Shown here piece after piece: positions 14,989-22,866 of a DNA stretch of 64,000 nucleotides. The translations under genes and the position numbers were made by a program. The notes beneath the pieces were generated by a model, which saw only the letters and a list, made by a program, of their open reading frames with translations, was not told the origin of the DNA and searched no databases. The stretch's first letter is position 1, and each line of letters starts with the position of its first letter. Origin of the DNA: Flavobacterium silvisoli (GTDB taxonomy: Bacteria; Bacteroidota; Bacteroidia; Flavobacteriales; Flavobacteriaceae); assembly GCF_004329815.1 (NCBI RefSeq), contig NZ_SJPE01000006.1, positions 62,001 to 126,000 of the forward strand. The letters run 5' to 3'.

Positions 14989-16011
14989 ATGAAGAATTTT
15001 ATTATTTATGCCTCATTGGCACTGACCTTTCTGGTTAGTAAGGCAACAGCACAAGAAGCTACTTTTGAAATGAAAGCCCGACTAATCGCTAATAAAATAG
15101 AAGCTATTACTAAAGAAGAAAAAGGGGCGTTAAAAGAAGAAATTGAAGCCGTAAACAAAGAATTGGAAGCGGGGACGATTACCAGAGAGCAAGCAGATGC
15201 GAAAAAATTATTGTTAGCAGAAACCCGCTCTAAGAATATTGAAACCCGTATTGCACAAGCACAAGAGGAACTGAAAAATTTGGTGCAGCAAAAAGTAGAC
15301 GGAAAATTGAAAGACACCAAGACCAAAACATTCACGTTTAATTTTGTTAGCGATACCGTCAAACGTCCGGAGCGCAGAACGACTTCTCAGTTTGTGTTTG
15401 CTATGGGGGTAAATAATTTGGTGACCGATGGTGCTGTGGCGAATTCAGATTATCGTTATTGGGGTTCTCACTTTTACGAATGGGGTGTGACCTGGAATAC
15501 CCGCTTGATGAAGAATGACAATCTCCTGCATTTGAAATACGGAATGTCATTGATGTACAATAACCTACGTCCGACAGATAACCGCTATTTTGTGGTGAAT
15601 GGGGATCAAACAGATTTAGTGGAAAGTCCGATTCATTTAGAAGATTCACGTTTCAGAAACGTGTACATCACCACGCCACTTCATTTAGAGTTTGATTTTA
15701 CTAAAGCAAAAACGGATAAAGAAGGAAAAAAAATATTCCGTACGCATGAGAGTTTCCGATTCGGAATTGGGGGTTATGCCGGAGTTCGCGTCAAATCAAA
15801 ACAAATCTTGAAATACGAAGACGGCGGACGCGATGTGACTCAAAGAACCAGAGGGAATTTCAATGCCAATGATTTTATTTATGGGGTGAGTACTTACTTG
15901 GGGTATGGTGCTACAAGTATCTATCTGAAATACGATTTGAATCCTTTGTTTAAAGACAACGCCATCAAACAAAACAATATCTCATTGGGTATTCGTTTTG
16001 ATTTAAACTAA
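14989..16011 (+). CDS. Putative outer-membrane beta-barrel protein with N-terminal coiled coil
   Basis: 340 residues. The signal peptide ends at ATAQ (about residue 22). Residues about 25-110 are charged and helical, with heptad-like Glu/Lys/Ala repeats predicted as coiled coil (KEEIEAVNKELEAGTITREQADAKK). From about residue 130 alternating aromatic/polar strands suggest a beta barrel, ending in SLGIRFDLN. It lies 32 bp after the anti-sigma-like gene, so the operon reads sigma factor, membrane partner, outer-membrane protein. It could be sensor or target of that regulon. Function unknown. Confidence 0.65.
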   Translation: MKNFIIYASLALTFLVSKATAQEATFEMKARLIANKIEAITKEEKGALKEEIEAVNKELEAGTITREQADAKKLLLAETRSKNIETRIAQAQEELKNLVQQKVDGKLKDTKTKTFTFNFVSDTVKRPERRTTSQFVFAMGVNNLVTDGAVANSDYRYWGSHFYEWGVTWNTRLMKNDNLLHLKYGMSLMYNNLRPTDNRYFVVNGDQTDLVESPIHLEDSRFRNVYITTPLHLEFDFTKAKTDKEGKKIFRTHESFRFGIGGYAGVRVKSKQILKYEDGGRDVTQRTRGNFNANDFIYGVSTYLGYGATSIYLKYDLNPLFKDNAIKQNNISLGIRFDLN

Positions 16012-16038
16012 TTTGTTTGAGTTAATTTTATACTTCGA

Positions 16039-16070
16039 AAGATGTTTCAGTAATGAAGCATCTTTTTTTT
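16039..16070 (+). terminator. Terminator of the ECF sigma operon
   Basis: A 10-bp stem with one G-T pair (16039-16048 with 16055-16064) is followed by eight T. It separates the operon from dnaG and rules out a dnaG start at 16053, which lies inside it. Confidence 0.8.
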
Positions 16071-16112
16071 ATGTATTTTTACGCTCTTTCAATTTTTCAA
16101 AAAAAACTAAGT

Positions 16113-18101
16113 TTGATCAGTCGCGAAACCATAGATAAAGTATTTGAAACGGCCCGTGTTGAAGAGGTTATAGGCGACTTTGTACAACTCAAACGCGCCG
16201 GTAGTAACTTCAAAGGCTTGAGCCCGTTTTCAGATGAACGCTCACCTTCTTTTATGGTATCACCGGTAAAACAAATTTGGAAAGATTTCAGTTCGGGTAA
16301 AGGTGGGAGTGTAGTTACTTTCTTGATGGAGCATGAACATTTTACGTATCCTGAAGCCATCCGGTATTTGGCAAATAAATATAATATCGAAATAGAAGAA
16401 ACCGAAGTTTCTCCGGCTGATAAGTTAGAAGCGAACGAAAAGGAAAGTCTCTATTTGGTTTCGGAATTTGCCAAAACTTATTTTCAGGAATCGCTCTTAA
16501 ATACCGAAGAAGGGAAGGCTATAGGCTTGTCCTATTTCAAAGAGAGAGGTTTTACGAATGAGACAATTGCCAAATTCGGCTTAGGATATTCACCCGAATC
16601 CTGGGATGCTTTTACCCAAGAGGCTTTGGCCAAAGGATACCAATTAGAATTTTTAGAAAAGGTTGGATTGACCATCGTTAGAGAGGATGGCAAGCATTTT
16701 GACCGATTTAAAGGTCGTGTCATGTTTCCTATTCAAAGTTTATCCGGGCGGAACTTGGGTTTTGGCGGACGAATTTTGACCAATGATAAAAAAGCAGCTA
16801 AATATTTAAACTCTCCAGAGAGTGACATTTACCATAAAAGCAAAGTGCTGTACGGTATTTTTCATGCTAAACAGGCCATTGCCAAACAAAACAATTGTTA
16901 TCTAGTAGAAGGTTATACCGATGTTATTCAAATGCATCAGGCCGGCATTGAAAATGTAGTGGCTTCTTCGGGAACTGCCTTGACTCCTGATCAAATTCGA
17001 TTAATCAATCGATTAACCAAGAATATTACGGTGCTTTTTGACGGAGATGCCGCTGGTTTAAGAGCCTCTGTAAGAGGAATTGATTTGATTTTGGAAGAAG
17101 GAATGAATGTTAAGGTTTGTACGTTTCCCGATGGTGATGATCCGGATAGTTTTGCCCGGAAAAATTCATTTGAAGATCTGACACACTATTTAGAAAATAA
17201 TGCGAAGGATTTTATTCAGTTTAAAGCTTCCCTTTTGATGGATGAAGCAAACAACGATCCGATAAAAAAGGCTGATTTGATTCGGGACATGGTGGTGAGT
17301 ATTTCTAAGATTCCGGACAGAATCAAAAGAGAAATCTACATACAGGAAACGGCCCGAATTATGGATATTTCTGAACAGGTATTGCTCAATACTTTGGCGC
17401 AAATGGTTCAGAAAGATATTTCAGAAGCCGGGAAAAAACTCAAAACCGAACAAAAAGCATTTGAAGTTGTTAAAAATGATGTTCCGGTTACCGGTGAAAA
17501 ATTAGATATTTTATCCAGTCTCGAAATCAGTATCATCAGTATTTTGGTTTTATATGGTAATTTGGAAACCAATTTTGAAAACATCTACATTAGTTTTGAC
17601 GAAGAAGGCAATGAAGTGGAGGTAAAAGAAAAAATCAAATGTAAAATTTCGGAACGGATTTTTTTGAGCCTTCAGGAAGATGAAATCAGTTTTACAAATC
17701 CGTTATTTCAGGAAATTTACAACGATTTAATTCACAATTATCTCAACAATACAGATTTTGACTTGGTCACGTATATGAATTCTTTGCCCGAAGAGCAGGC
17801 TAGTTTTATTTCCAACTTAATCATGGAAAACGAGCGCTATACATTGGCAGGTTGGTTAGAAAAAAAACAGGTTTTTGTGAAAGAGAAAGATTCCGAGGAA
17901 GTCTTAACCAATTTAGTAACAGAAACATTAATTTCTTTGCGCGAATATCTAATCAATAAACTGATTGTTGATTTGATGCAAAATTACAGTAACGATGCTG
18001 AAAATGACTTGGAAGAAATAAAGTCAACCATCAACGATTATAACAAACTAAAGGTGAGTTTGACCCACAAAATAGGAAGAATACGTTCAACCTACTTATA
18101 A
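16113..18101 (+). CDS. dnaG: DNA primase DnaG
   Basis: DnaG synthesises RNA primers for replication. The start is TTG at 16113 (MISRETIDKVFETARVEEVIG), giving 662 residues; a start at 16053 would lie inside the upstream terminator. The order is N-terminal zinc-binding-like domain (1-95), TOPRIM catalytic core (about 120-370, with YLVEGYTDV, SSGTALT and LFDGDAAG acidic motifs) and a C-terminal helicase-binding helical domain. The N-terminal domain has lost all zinc ligands: the usual CPFH reads SPFS (S37, S40), and the later CxxC reads DFSS (D58, S61). The rest of that domain is well conserved. Confidence 0.93.
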   Translation: MISRETIDKVFETARVEEVIGDFVQLKRAGSNFKGLSPFSDERSPSFMVSPVKQIWKDFSSGKGGSVVTFLMEHEHFTYPEAIRYLANKYNIEIEETEVSPADKLEANEKESLYLVSEFAKTYFQESLLNTEEGKAIGLSYFKERGFTNETIAKFGLGYSPESWDAFTQEALAKGYQLEFLEKVGLTIVREDGKHFDRFKGRVMFPIQSLSGRNLGFGGRILTNDKKAAKYLNSPESDIYHKSKVLYGIFHAKQAIAKQNNCYLVEGYTDVIQMHQAGIENVVASSGTALTPDQIRLINRLTKNITVLFDGDAAGLRASVRGIDLILEEGMNVKVCTFPDGDDPDSFARKNSFEDLTHYLENNAKDFIQFKASLLMDEANNDPIKKADLIRDMVVSISKIPDRIKREIYIQETARIMDISEQVLLNTLAQMVQKDISEAGKKLKTEQKAFEVVKNDVPVTGEKLDILSSLEISIISILVLYGNLETNFENIYISFDEEGNEVEVKEKIKCKISERIFLSLQEDEISFTNPLFQEIYNDLIHNYLNNTDFDLVTYMNSLPEEQASFISNLIMENERYTLAGWLEKKQVFVKEKDSEEVLTNLVTETLISLREYLINKLIVDLMQNYSNDAENDLEEIKSTINDYNKLKVSLTHKIGRIRSTYL

Positions 18102-18102
18102 A

Positions 18103-18128
18103 AAAACCCGCTCAAGGCGGGTTTTGTT
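18103..18128. terminator. Bidirectional terminator between dnaG and the NarL-type regulator
   Basis: The stem CCCGC/GCGGG (18107-18111 with 18117-18121), extended by A-T pairs on both sides, is flanked by an A tract and a T tract. Confidence 0.75.
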
Positions 18129-18130
18129 TT

Positions 18131-18760
18131 TTAAACGATTTCCAAAGTTTTAGCTTTGTTAACAAGGTCAACCAAGTTAGTTACGTTTAATTTCGTCAAC
18201 AAACGAAGCTTATATGTACTAATGGTTTTTTCGTTAAGTGCTAAAATTTTAGCAATCTCGTTGTTCTTCTTGCCATCACTCAAAAAACGCAATACTTCAA
18301 TCTCTCGGTTAGAAAGTTTTCGGTACAAACGCTCTGATTTGTTTTGCTTGGCAATAAGGGCCAGATTTCTCTTGATTTCTTCGTTTAGGATAATTTGTCC
18401 CTGATGTACTTTGACAATAGTTATACCTAAATTTTCAAGCTTTGATGTCTTGTGAACATATCCGGCACATCCTGCTTTAATGGCATTTGGTGCATAGATG
18501 TGTTCCGACAAACTACTAAATACGATAACTTTGGTTTTTGGAAAGTTTCTGATGATTGACTTGAGTTCATAAATACTCTTCAATCCTTCAAGCTCTAAAT
18601 CGATGATTAAGACATCAATTTCTTTGTTTCTTAAAGCATCTGGAACCATGAAAAAATTTCCTACGTTTGAAACTATGCTAATTTCAGGATGATCCTTGAA
18701 GTAAGCCTTCATTCCAAAGTGTACAACCGGAAAGTTGTCAGCAATACATACATTTATCAT
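18131..18760 (-). CDS. NarL/FixJ-type response regulator (LuxR HTH)
   Basis: 209 residues. The receiver domain spans 1-120, with acidic pocket D8, phosphoacceptor D54 (VLIIDLELEG) and the conserved lysine in GYVHKTSK. The LuxR-type helix-turn-helix follows at about 145-205 (KLSNREIEVLRFLSDGKKNNEIAKILALNEKTISTYKLRLLTKLNVTN). No histidine kinase gene lies nearby, so it is an orphan here. It converges on dnaG. Confidence 0.9.
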   Translation of the reverse strand: MINVCIADNFPVVHFGMKAYFKDHPEISIVSNVGNFFMVPDALRNKEIDVLIIDLELEGLKSIYELKSIIRNFPKTKVIVFSSLSEHIYAPNAIKAGCAGYVHKTSKLENLGITIVKVHQGQIILNEEIKRNLALIAKQNKSERLYRKLSNREIEVLRFLSDGKKNNEIAKILALNEKTISTYKLRLLTKLNVTNLVDLVNKAKTLEIV

Positions 18761-18829
18761 AATTGTGGTATTTGATAAAAAATTAATAGAAATTTACTGT
18801 AAAGTTAAAAAATATATTATATAAAATAC

Positions 18830-19639
18830 TTAATATTTTATTTTTTTTGGGATTAAACATACAGGAATTGGGTTCATTTTGTGTTGATTTATAGTGTTTA
18901 ATCTTTTATAAATTACAAAAACCTCACGTTCTCTTCCTGAGTAATCTTCCTCTTTTTTGTTGTTTTCAAATTCAGTCATCGCCCATTCAAGTTCATCATA
19001 ACTCGCTCCGATTTGTTCTTCATCTGTTCTTGAATCGCCAAACAAACCATCAGTTGGTGCTGCATTCTGTATTGATTTCGGAATGTCTAAATAAGTCCCT
19101 AAAGCATACACATCACTTTTCATCAAATCAGCAATCGGACTCAAATCAACCCCTCCGTCCCCATACTTGGTAAAGAAACCAATGCCAAAATCTTCTACTC
19201 TGTTTCCGGTTCCCGCTACTAATAAACCGTGTATACCGGCAAAGTAATACAAGGTGCTCATGCGCAATCGGGCTCTTGTATTGGCTAGCGACAAATCTAA
19301 CTTTGTAGAGTCATCACTTCCCGGCACTACCTTTTTAAAGGTTTCAAAAACAGTTGTCAAATCGGCTTCTGCATGATGAACATTCGGAAATTTTTTTTTC
19401 AATTGTTCAATATGTTCTCTGCCGCGACTCACTTGTGAGCTGTCCTGATGTATCGGCATCTCAATACACCATGTGGGTAAACCTGTTTGCGCACACAATG
19501 TTGAGGTTACTGCCGAATCAACTCCGCCCGAGATTCCGATAACAAATCCTTTTGTTTTAGATTTGGCTGAATAATCTTTCAACCATGAAACAATAAAGGT
19601 GTTCACTTCCCCTACCTTGATTTTACTTTTTTTAGTCAT
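18830..19639 (-). CDS. nadE: NAD(+) synthase, ammonia-dependent type
   Basis: NadE amidates nicotinic acid adenine dinucleotide to NAD in the last step of NAD synthesis. The ATP-pyrophosphatase loop is S37-G-G-V-D41-S42. GTGNRVEDFGIGFFTKYGDGGVDLSPIADLMK is the NAD synthase signature region. At 269 residues it lacks a glutaminase domain, so ammonia is the nitrogen donor. It is divergent from gldB, and the two have abutting -7 boxes. Confidence 0.93.
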   Translation of the reverse strand: MTKKSKIKVGEVNTFIVSWLKDYSAKSKTKGFVIGISGGVDSAVTSTLCAQTGLPTWCIEMPIHQDSSQVSRGREHIEQLKKKFPNVHHAEADLTTVFETFKKVVPGSDDSTKLDLSLANTRARLRMSTLYYFAGIHGLLVAGTGNRVEDFGIGFFTKYGDGGVDLSPIADLMKSDVYALGTYLDIPKSIQNAAPTDGLFGDSRTDEEQIGASYDELEWAMTEFENNKKEEDYSGREREVFVIYKRLNTINQHKMNPIPVCLIPKKIKY

Positions 19640-19669
19640 TTCTTATGAAAATTTTTGAAAACTGCAATG

Positions 19670-19685
19670 TATATTTGCAAAAGTA
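19670..19685. promoter_or_regulatory. Abutting divergent -7 boxes for gldB (+) and nadE (-)
   Basis: TATATTTG (19670-19677, plus strand) is directly followed by CAAAAGTA, which is TACTTTTG on the minus strand (19678-19685). Both match TAnnTTTG. Neither has a clear -33 TTTG at ideal distance. RNA polymerase could occupy only one at a time. Confidence 0.45.
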
Positions 19686-19733
19686 AAAAAATCACCTGCC
19701 TTTTGAACTGATTTTCACTGTATAAATTTTGTA

Positions 19734-20699
19734 ATGATGAAAAAACAAATTCTGGTCCTGCTTTTCGTTTTAGCCTTTATTTCTTGTGATAAGAAATCAA
19801 AAGTAGAGAAAGCTGTTGAGCAAATTCCGGTAGAACTGAAAGTAGATCGGTTTGACAAGGCTTTCTTTGAAGCCACTCCCAAGGACTTGCCTAATTTGAA
19901 AGCGGAATATCCTTTTTTCTTCCCGGAAGGGGTTGATGATAAGGTTTGGATTGAAAAAATGCAAAATAAAGATTGGAGGGATTTGTATGCCGAGGTTAAA
20001 AGAAAATATCCTGATTTTGGCAAACAAACCAGTGAAATAGAGGATTTATTCAAACATTTTAAATATTATTTTCCCGAAACGGTGATGCCAAAAATTTACA
20101 CGGTTATCGGAGAAATGGATTATAACACCAAAGCAATTTATGCCAATGACAAATTAATTATAGCGCTTGAGTTGTATTTAGGGAAAGATGTCAAATTCTA
20201 TACTTTTCCTGAGTATTTGAAACAAAACTTCGAAGAGCGTCAAATGATGCCCGATATAGTGTCAAGTTTTGCCCTGCGAAAAATACCGCCTCCTACAGAC
20301 AAAACATTGTTGTCAAACATGATTTATTACGGTAAAGAATTGTATTTAAAAGACATGATGCTGCCTGAGTATACTGATGCGGAAAAGATAGGATATAAGC
20401 CGGAACAGATAACGTGGTGTCAGGAAAACGAAAGTTACATATGGCGTTTCTTTATCGATGAGAACCTGCTTTTTGATACCGACTCCAGATTGCCGAATCG
20501 CTTCATCAATTTGGCTCCTTTCTCAAAATTTTATCTGGAAATTGATAACGAATCTCCAGGAAGAGTAGGACAATGGGTCGGTTGGCAAATCGTGCGCTCA
20601 TTTATGGAAAATAATGAGGTAAGTTTGCAGGATATGCTGAAAATGGATGCCAAACAAATATTTGAAAAATCAAAATACAAACCCAAAAAGAATGAGTAA
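19734..20699 (+). CDS. gldB: Gliding motility lipoprotein GldB
   Basis: A 321-residue lipoprotein: the signal MMKKQILVLLFVLAFISC has the acylated cysteine at 18 (17 if the second ATG at 19737 is used). The mature protein carries the GldB family pattern: VDRFDKAFFE, YPFFFPEGVDDKVW, a YANDKLIIALELYLG segment, and GRVGQWVGWQIVRSFMENN near the end. GldB is required for flavobacterial gliding; its biochemical role is unknown. gldC overlaps its last 8 bp, a strong sign of co-translation. Confidence 0.9.
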   Translation: MMKKQILVLLFVLAFISCDKKSKVEKAVEQIPVELKVDRFDKAFFEATPKDLPNLKAEYPFFFPEGVDDKVWIEKMQNKDWRDLYAEVKRKYPDFGKQTSEIEDLFKHFKYYFPETVMPKIYTVIGEMDYNTKAIYANDKLIIALELYLGKDVKFYTFPEYLKQNFEERQMMPDIVSSFALRKIPPPTDKTLLSNMIYYGKELYLKDMMLPEYTDAEKIGYKPEQITWCQENESYIWRFFIDENLLFDTDSRLPNRFINLAPFSKFYLEIDNESPGRVGQWVGWQIVRSFMENNEVSLQDMLKMDAKQIFEKSKYKPKKNE

Positions 20700-21027
20700 A
20701 ATAATAAAATCCGAAATAAAATTCCTGGTCGAATTAGACGAAAACCGAGTGCCCGAAAAACTCTCCTGGACAGCACAGGACGGCGGAGTAGAACAAGAAG
20801 AAGCCAAAGCGGTTATGCTTTCCATTTGGGACAGTAAGGCACAGGAAACACTCCGAATTGATTTGTGGACCAAAGATATGCCGGTAGATGAAATGAAGTT
20901 GTTCTTTCACCAAACATTGACAGCAATGGCTGATACTTTTCAAAGAGCTACTGCCGACGAAAAAATGGCGGACACTATGAGAGATTTCTGTGATTATTTT
21001 GCCGAAAAATTAGAACTGAAACAATAA
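20692..21027 (+). CDS. gldC: Gliding motility protein GldC
   Basis: 111 residues from the ATG at 20692 (MSKIIKSEIKFLVELDENRVPEKLSW), which overlaps the gldB stop. An upstream start at 20647 would add 15 unconserved residues. The pattern KAVMLSIWDSKAQETLRIDLWTKDMPVDEMKLFFHQTL matches GldC, a small soluble protein that accompanies GldB in gliding flavobacteria. No signal peptide, so it is cytoplasmic. Other gld genes are not in this window. Confidence 0.9.
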   Translation: MSKIIKSEIKFLVELDENRVPEKLSWTAQDGGVEQEEAKAVMLSIWDSKAQETLRIDLWTKDMPVDEMKLFFHQTLTAMADTFQRATADEKMADTMRDFCDYFAEKLELKQ

Positions 21028-21028
21028 A

Positions 21029-21054
21029 AAAGCGGTCAACTGACCGCTTTTTTT
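21029..21054. terminator. Bidirectional terminator between gldC and engB
   Basis: A perfect 10-bp stem, AAAGCGGTCA (21029-21038) with 21041-21050, is flanked by A and T tracts for the two convergent genes. Confidence 0.85.
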
Positions 21055-21670
21055 ATAATGAATTGTTTTTGAACATTTCTTCATTTACTCCGTCAATGAA
21101 TTCTAAAAGTTGCTCTCTTCCGGTTGATTCAAGCGATGAGGTAACAAAATATTGAGGCATTTCTTCCCAGTTATTCGCTAAAATAGCTTTGCGATAGGCA
21201 GCAATATTCGAGTCAATTTTAGTTTTACTGATTTTATCCGCTTTAGTAAAAATGATACAAAAAGGCACCTCAATCTCCCCTAAATAGTTGATGAACTCCA
21301 AATCTATTTTTTGGGCTTCCAATCGGATGTCAATCAAAACAAAAGCACAAACCAATTGTTCTCTTTTTTCAAAATAATCTGTGATGAATTTTTGAAACGT
21401 TTCTTTGGTTTTTTTCGAAACTCGGGCGTAACCATATCCGGGTAAATCCACCAAGAACCAATTCAGGTTTATTTTGAAGTGATTGATTAGCTGTGTTTTA
21501 CCTGGTTTTCCCGATGTTTTCGCCAAATTTTTGTTATTGGTCAACATGTTGATTAATGACGATTTCCCTACATTGGAACGACCAATAAAAGCATATTCCG
21601 GCAAAGGATCTTTCGGACATTTACTCACATCAGAATTACTGATGATAAATTCGGCTGAATTGATTTTCAT
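21053..21670 (-). CDS. engB: Ribosome biogenesis GTP-binding protein EngB (YihA/YsxC)
   Basis: A 205-residue small GTPase needed for late 50S subunit assembly. G1 is GRSNVGKSS (30-38), G3 is DLPG (75-78) and G4 is TKAD (142-145). The PGKTQLINHF segment is switch I of the EngB family. Length is typical. It is the second gene of a minus-strand pair with the alpha/beta hydrolase upstream, but a weak hairpin separates them. Confidence 0.93.
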   Translation of the reverse strand: MKINSAEFIISNSDVSKCPKDPLPEYAFIGRSNVGKSSLINMLTNNKNLAKTSGKPGKTQLINHFKINLNWFLVDLPGYGYARVSKKTKETFQKFITDYFEKREQLVCAFVLIDIRLEAQKIDLEFINYLGEIEVPFCIIFTKADKISKTKIDSNIAAYRKAILANNWEEMPQYFVTSSLESTGREQLLEFIDGVNEEMFKNNSL

Positions 21671-21688
21671 TGGTTTTTATTTAAAATA

Positions 21689-21712
21689 AAAAAGCCCTAA
21701 AAAGGACTTTTA
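21689..21712 (-). terminator. Weak terminator after the alpha/beta hydrolase gene
   Basis: On the minus strand AAAAGTCCT pairs with AGGGCTTTT (one mismatch) and runs into a T tract. It may allow read-through to engB. Confidence 0.5.
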
Positions 21713-21714
21713 GT

Positions 21715-22479
21715 TTACAGATGTACTTCTTTTAACCATTCGTGTAACAAGCGGTTGAATTCATCCGGGTGCTCCATCATGGCAGCGTGGCCGCATTTGT
21801 CAATCCAATATAAAGAGGAATTGGGCATCAGTTTATGAAATTCTTCCGCTACTTCCGGAGGAGTTACTTGATCATTTTTCCCCCAAATGATACAAGTTTT
21901 CACGTGCATTTTCGGTAAGTCTTTTGCCATGTTGTGACGAATGGCACTTTTGGCAATCGTCAGGGTTTTAATAACTTTCATGCGGTCATTAACCACCGAA
22001 AAAACTTCGTCAACTATTTCTTTAGTGGCTACTTTAGGGTCATAAAACACAGCTTCCGCTTTTTTCTTGATGTACTCGTAATCGCCTCGTTTAGGATAAC
22101 TGTCTCCCATGGCGCTTTCGTATAGTCCGGAACTTCCGGTAATAACAAGTCCCGCCACTTTTTCAGGATACATTTTAGAATGATACAGAGCAATGTGTCC
22201 TCCCAGCGAATTTCCTAAAAGAATTACCCGGTCAAAGCCCTTGAATGTGATGAAGTCTTTTACGTATTTGGCAAAAGCCTTTACGTTGGTTTTCAGTATG
22301 TTTTGAGTGTAAATTGGCAATTCTGGAATTACTATTTTGTATCCTCTGGTTGAAAAATAATCAGCTACCCCGCTGAAGTTGCTTAAGCCTCCCATCAAAC
22401 CGTGTAAAACGACAATTGGTGTGCCTTCACCTACTTCGAAATAAGAATACCTGCCTTCTTTTTTAAAATTTCCGTTCAT
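21715..22479 (-). CDS. Alpha/beta fold hydrolase
   Basis: 254 residues. The oxyanion segment is LHGLMGG, the nucleophile elbow is GNSLGG (S91), the acid is D203 (WGKNDQVTPP) and the base is H231 (KCGHAAMMEHP). All three catalytic residues are in place. No signal peptide, so it is cytoplasmic. The substrate cannot be named from sequence. It is divergent from the dcw cluster across a 387-bp gap. Confidence 0.88.
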   Translation of the reverse strand: MNGNFKKEGRYSYFEVGEGTPIVVLHGLMGGLSNFSGVADYFSTRGYKIVIPELPIYTQNILKTNVKAFAKYVKDFITFKGFDRVILLGNSLGGHIALYHSKMYPEKVAGLVITGSSGLYESAMGDSYPKRGDYEYIKKKAEAVFYDPKVATKEIVDEVFSVVNDRMKVIKTLTIAKSAIRHNMAKDLPKMHVKTCIIWGKNDQVTPPEVAEEFHKLMPNSSLYWIDKCGHAAMMEHPDEFNRLLHEWLKEVHL

Positions 22480-22779
22480 ATAATTTTTCGACTTTACATC
22501 GGCAACAAATATATGATTTTATAGCTAAAAACACTTTTATGACAGGAATATTTACGCCATCAATGAACAATTTACCATACTTTTTTTGATGTGATTTTTG
22601 GTTTGTCTGAAATAAGATTAATGAAATTCTTTCTGTTTAAAAAATCAATTTTATGTAACAAAATGATTAAAAATCAGTTTTTTATGCGGTTTTTTCTTTC
22701 GTCTTAAGCTTTTCATAATAATTTGTTAAAAAAACAACTCTTTTGCTTTCAAAGTGTTTTTGCCAAAAACCGTAATGAA
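22480..22779. other. Intergenic region upstream of the dcw cluster
   Basis: AT-rich DNA between the alpha/beta hydrolase start and the mraZ operator. I see no ORF, structured RNA or recognised riboswitch. An AAAGTGT at 22751-22757 could be a further degenerate MraZ-type half site. Confidence 0.4.
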
Positions 22780-22826
22780 GTGGTAAAACTTATTAACAAA
22801 GTGGTATTTTGTGGTAAATTGTGGTA
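22780..22826 (+). promoter_or_regulatory. Putative MraZ operator: four GTGGTA direct repeats
   Basis: GTGGTA occurs at 22780, 22801, 22811 and 22821. Spacings are 21, 10 and 10 bp, about two, one and one helical turns, so all sit on one face of the DNA. MraZ of other bacteria binds direct repeats (TGGGN-type in E. coli) with 10-bp period upstream of its own operon, so autoregulation of the dcw cluster is inferred. Confidence 0.65.
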
Positions 22827-22836
22827 ATTATTTTTA

Positions 22837-22844
22837 TATTTTTG
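22837..22844 (+). promoter_or_regulatory. -7 box of the dcw cluster promoter
   Basis: TATTTTTG matches TAnnTTTG, 22 bp before the mraZ start. The -33 region would fall inside the GTGGTA repeats, so a bound regulator would block polymerase. Confidence 0.5.
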
Positions 22845-22866
22845 CTGATAATCAAAACAAATTTCA

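Noticed and set aside
16053..16112. N-terminal extension of dnaG from an ATG at 16053
   Set aside because: The ATG sits in the loop of a strong terminator and the added residues are unlike primase N-termini; TTG at 16113 gives the conserved MISRETIDKVFE start.
22480..22866. Riboswitch or small RNA upstream of mraZ
   Set aside because: No stable hairpin with terminator or known aptamer-like core; the only order seen is the GTGGTA array.
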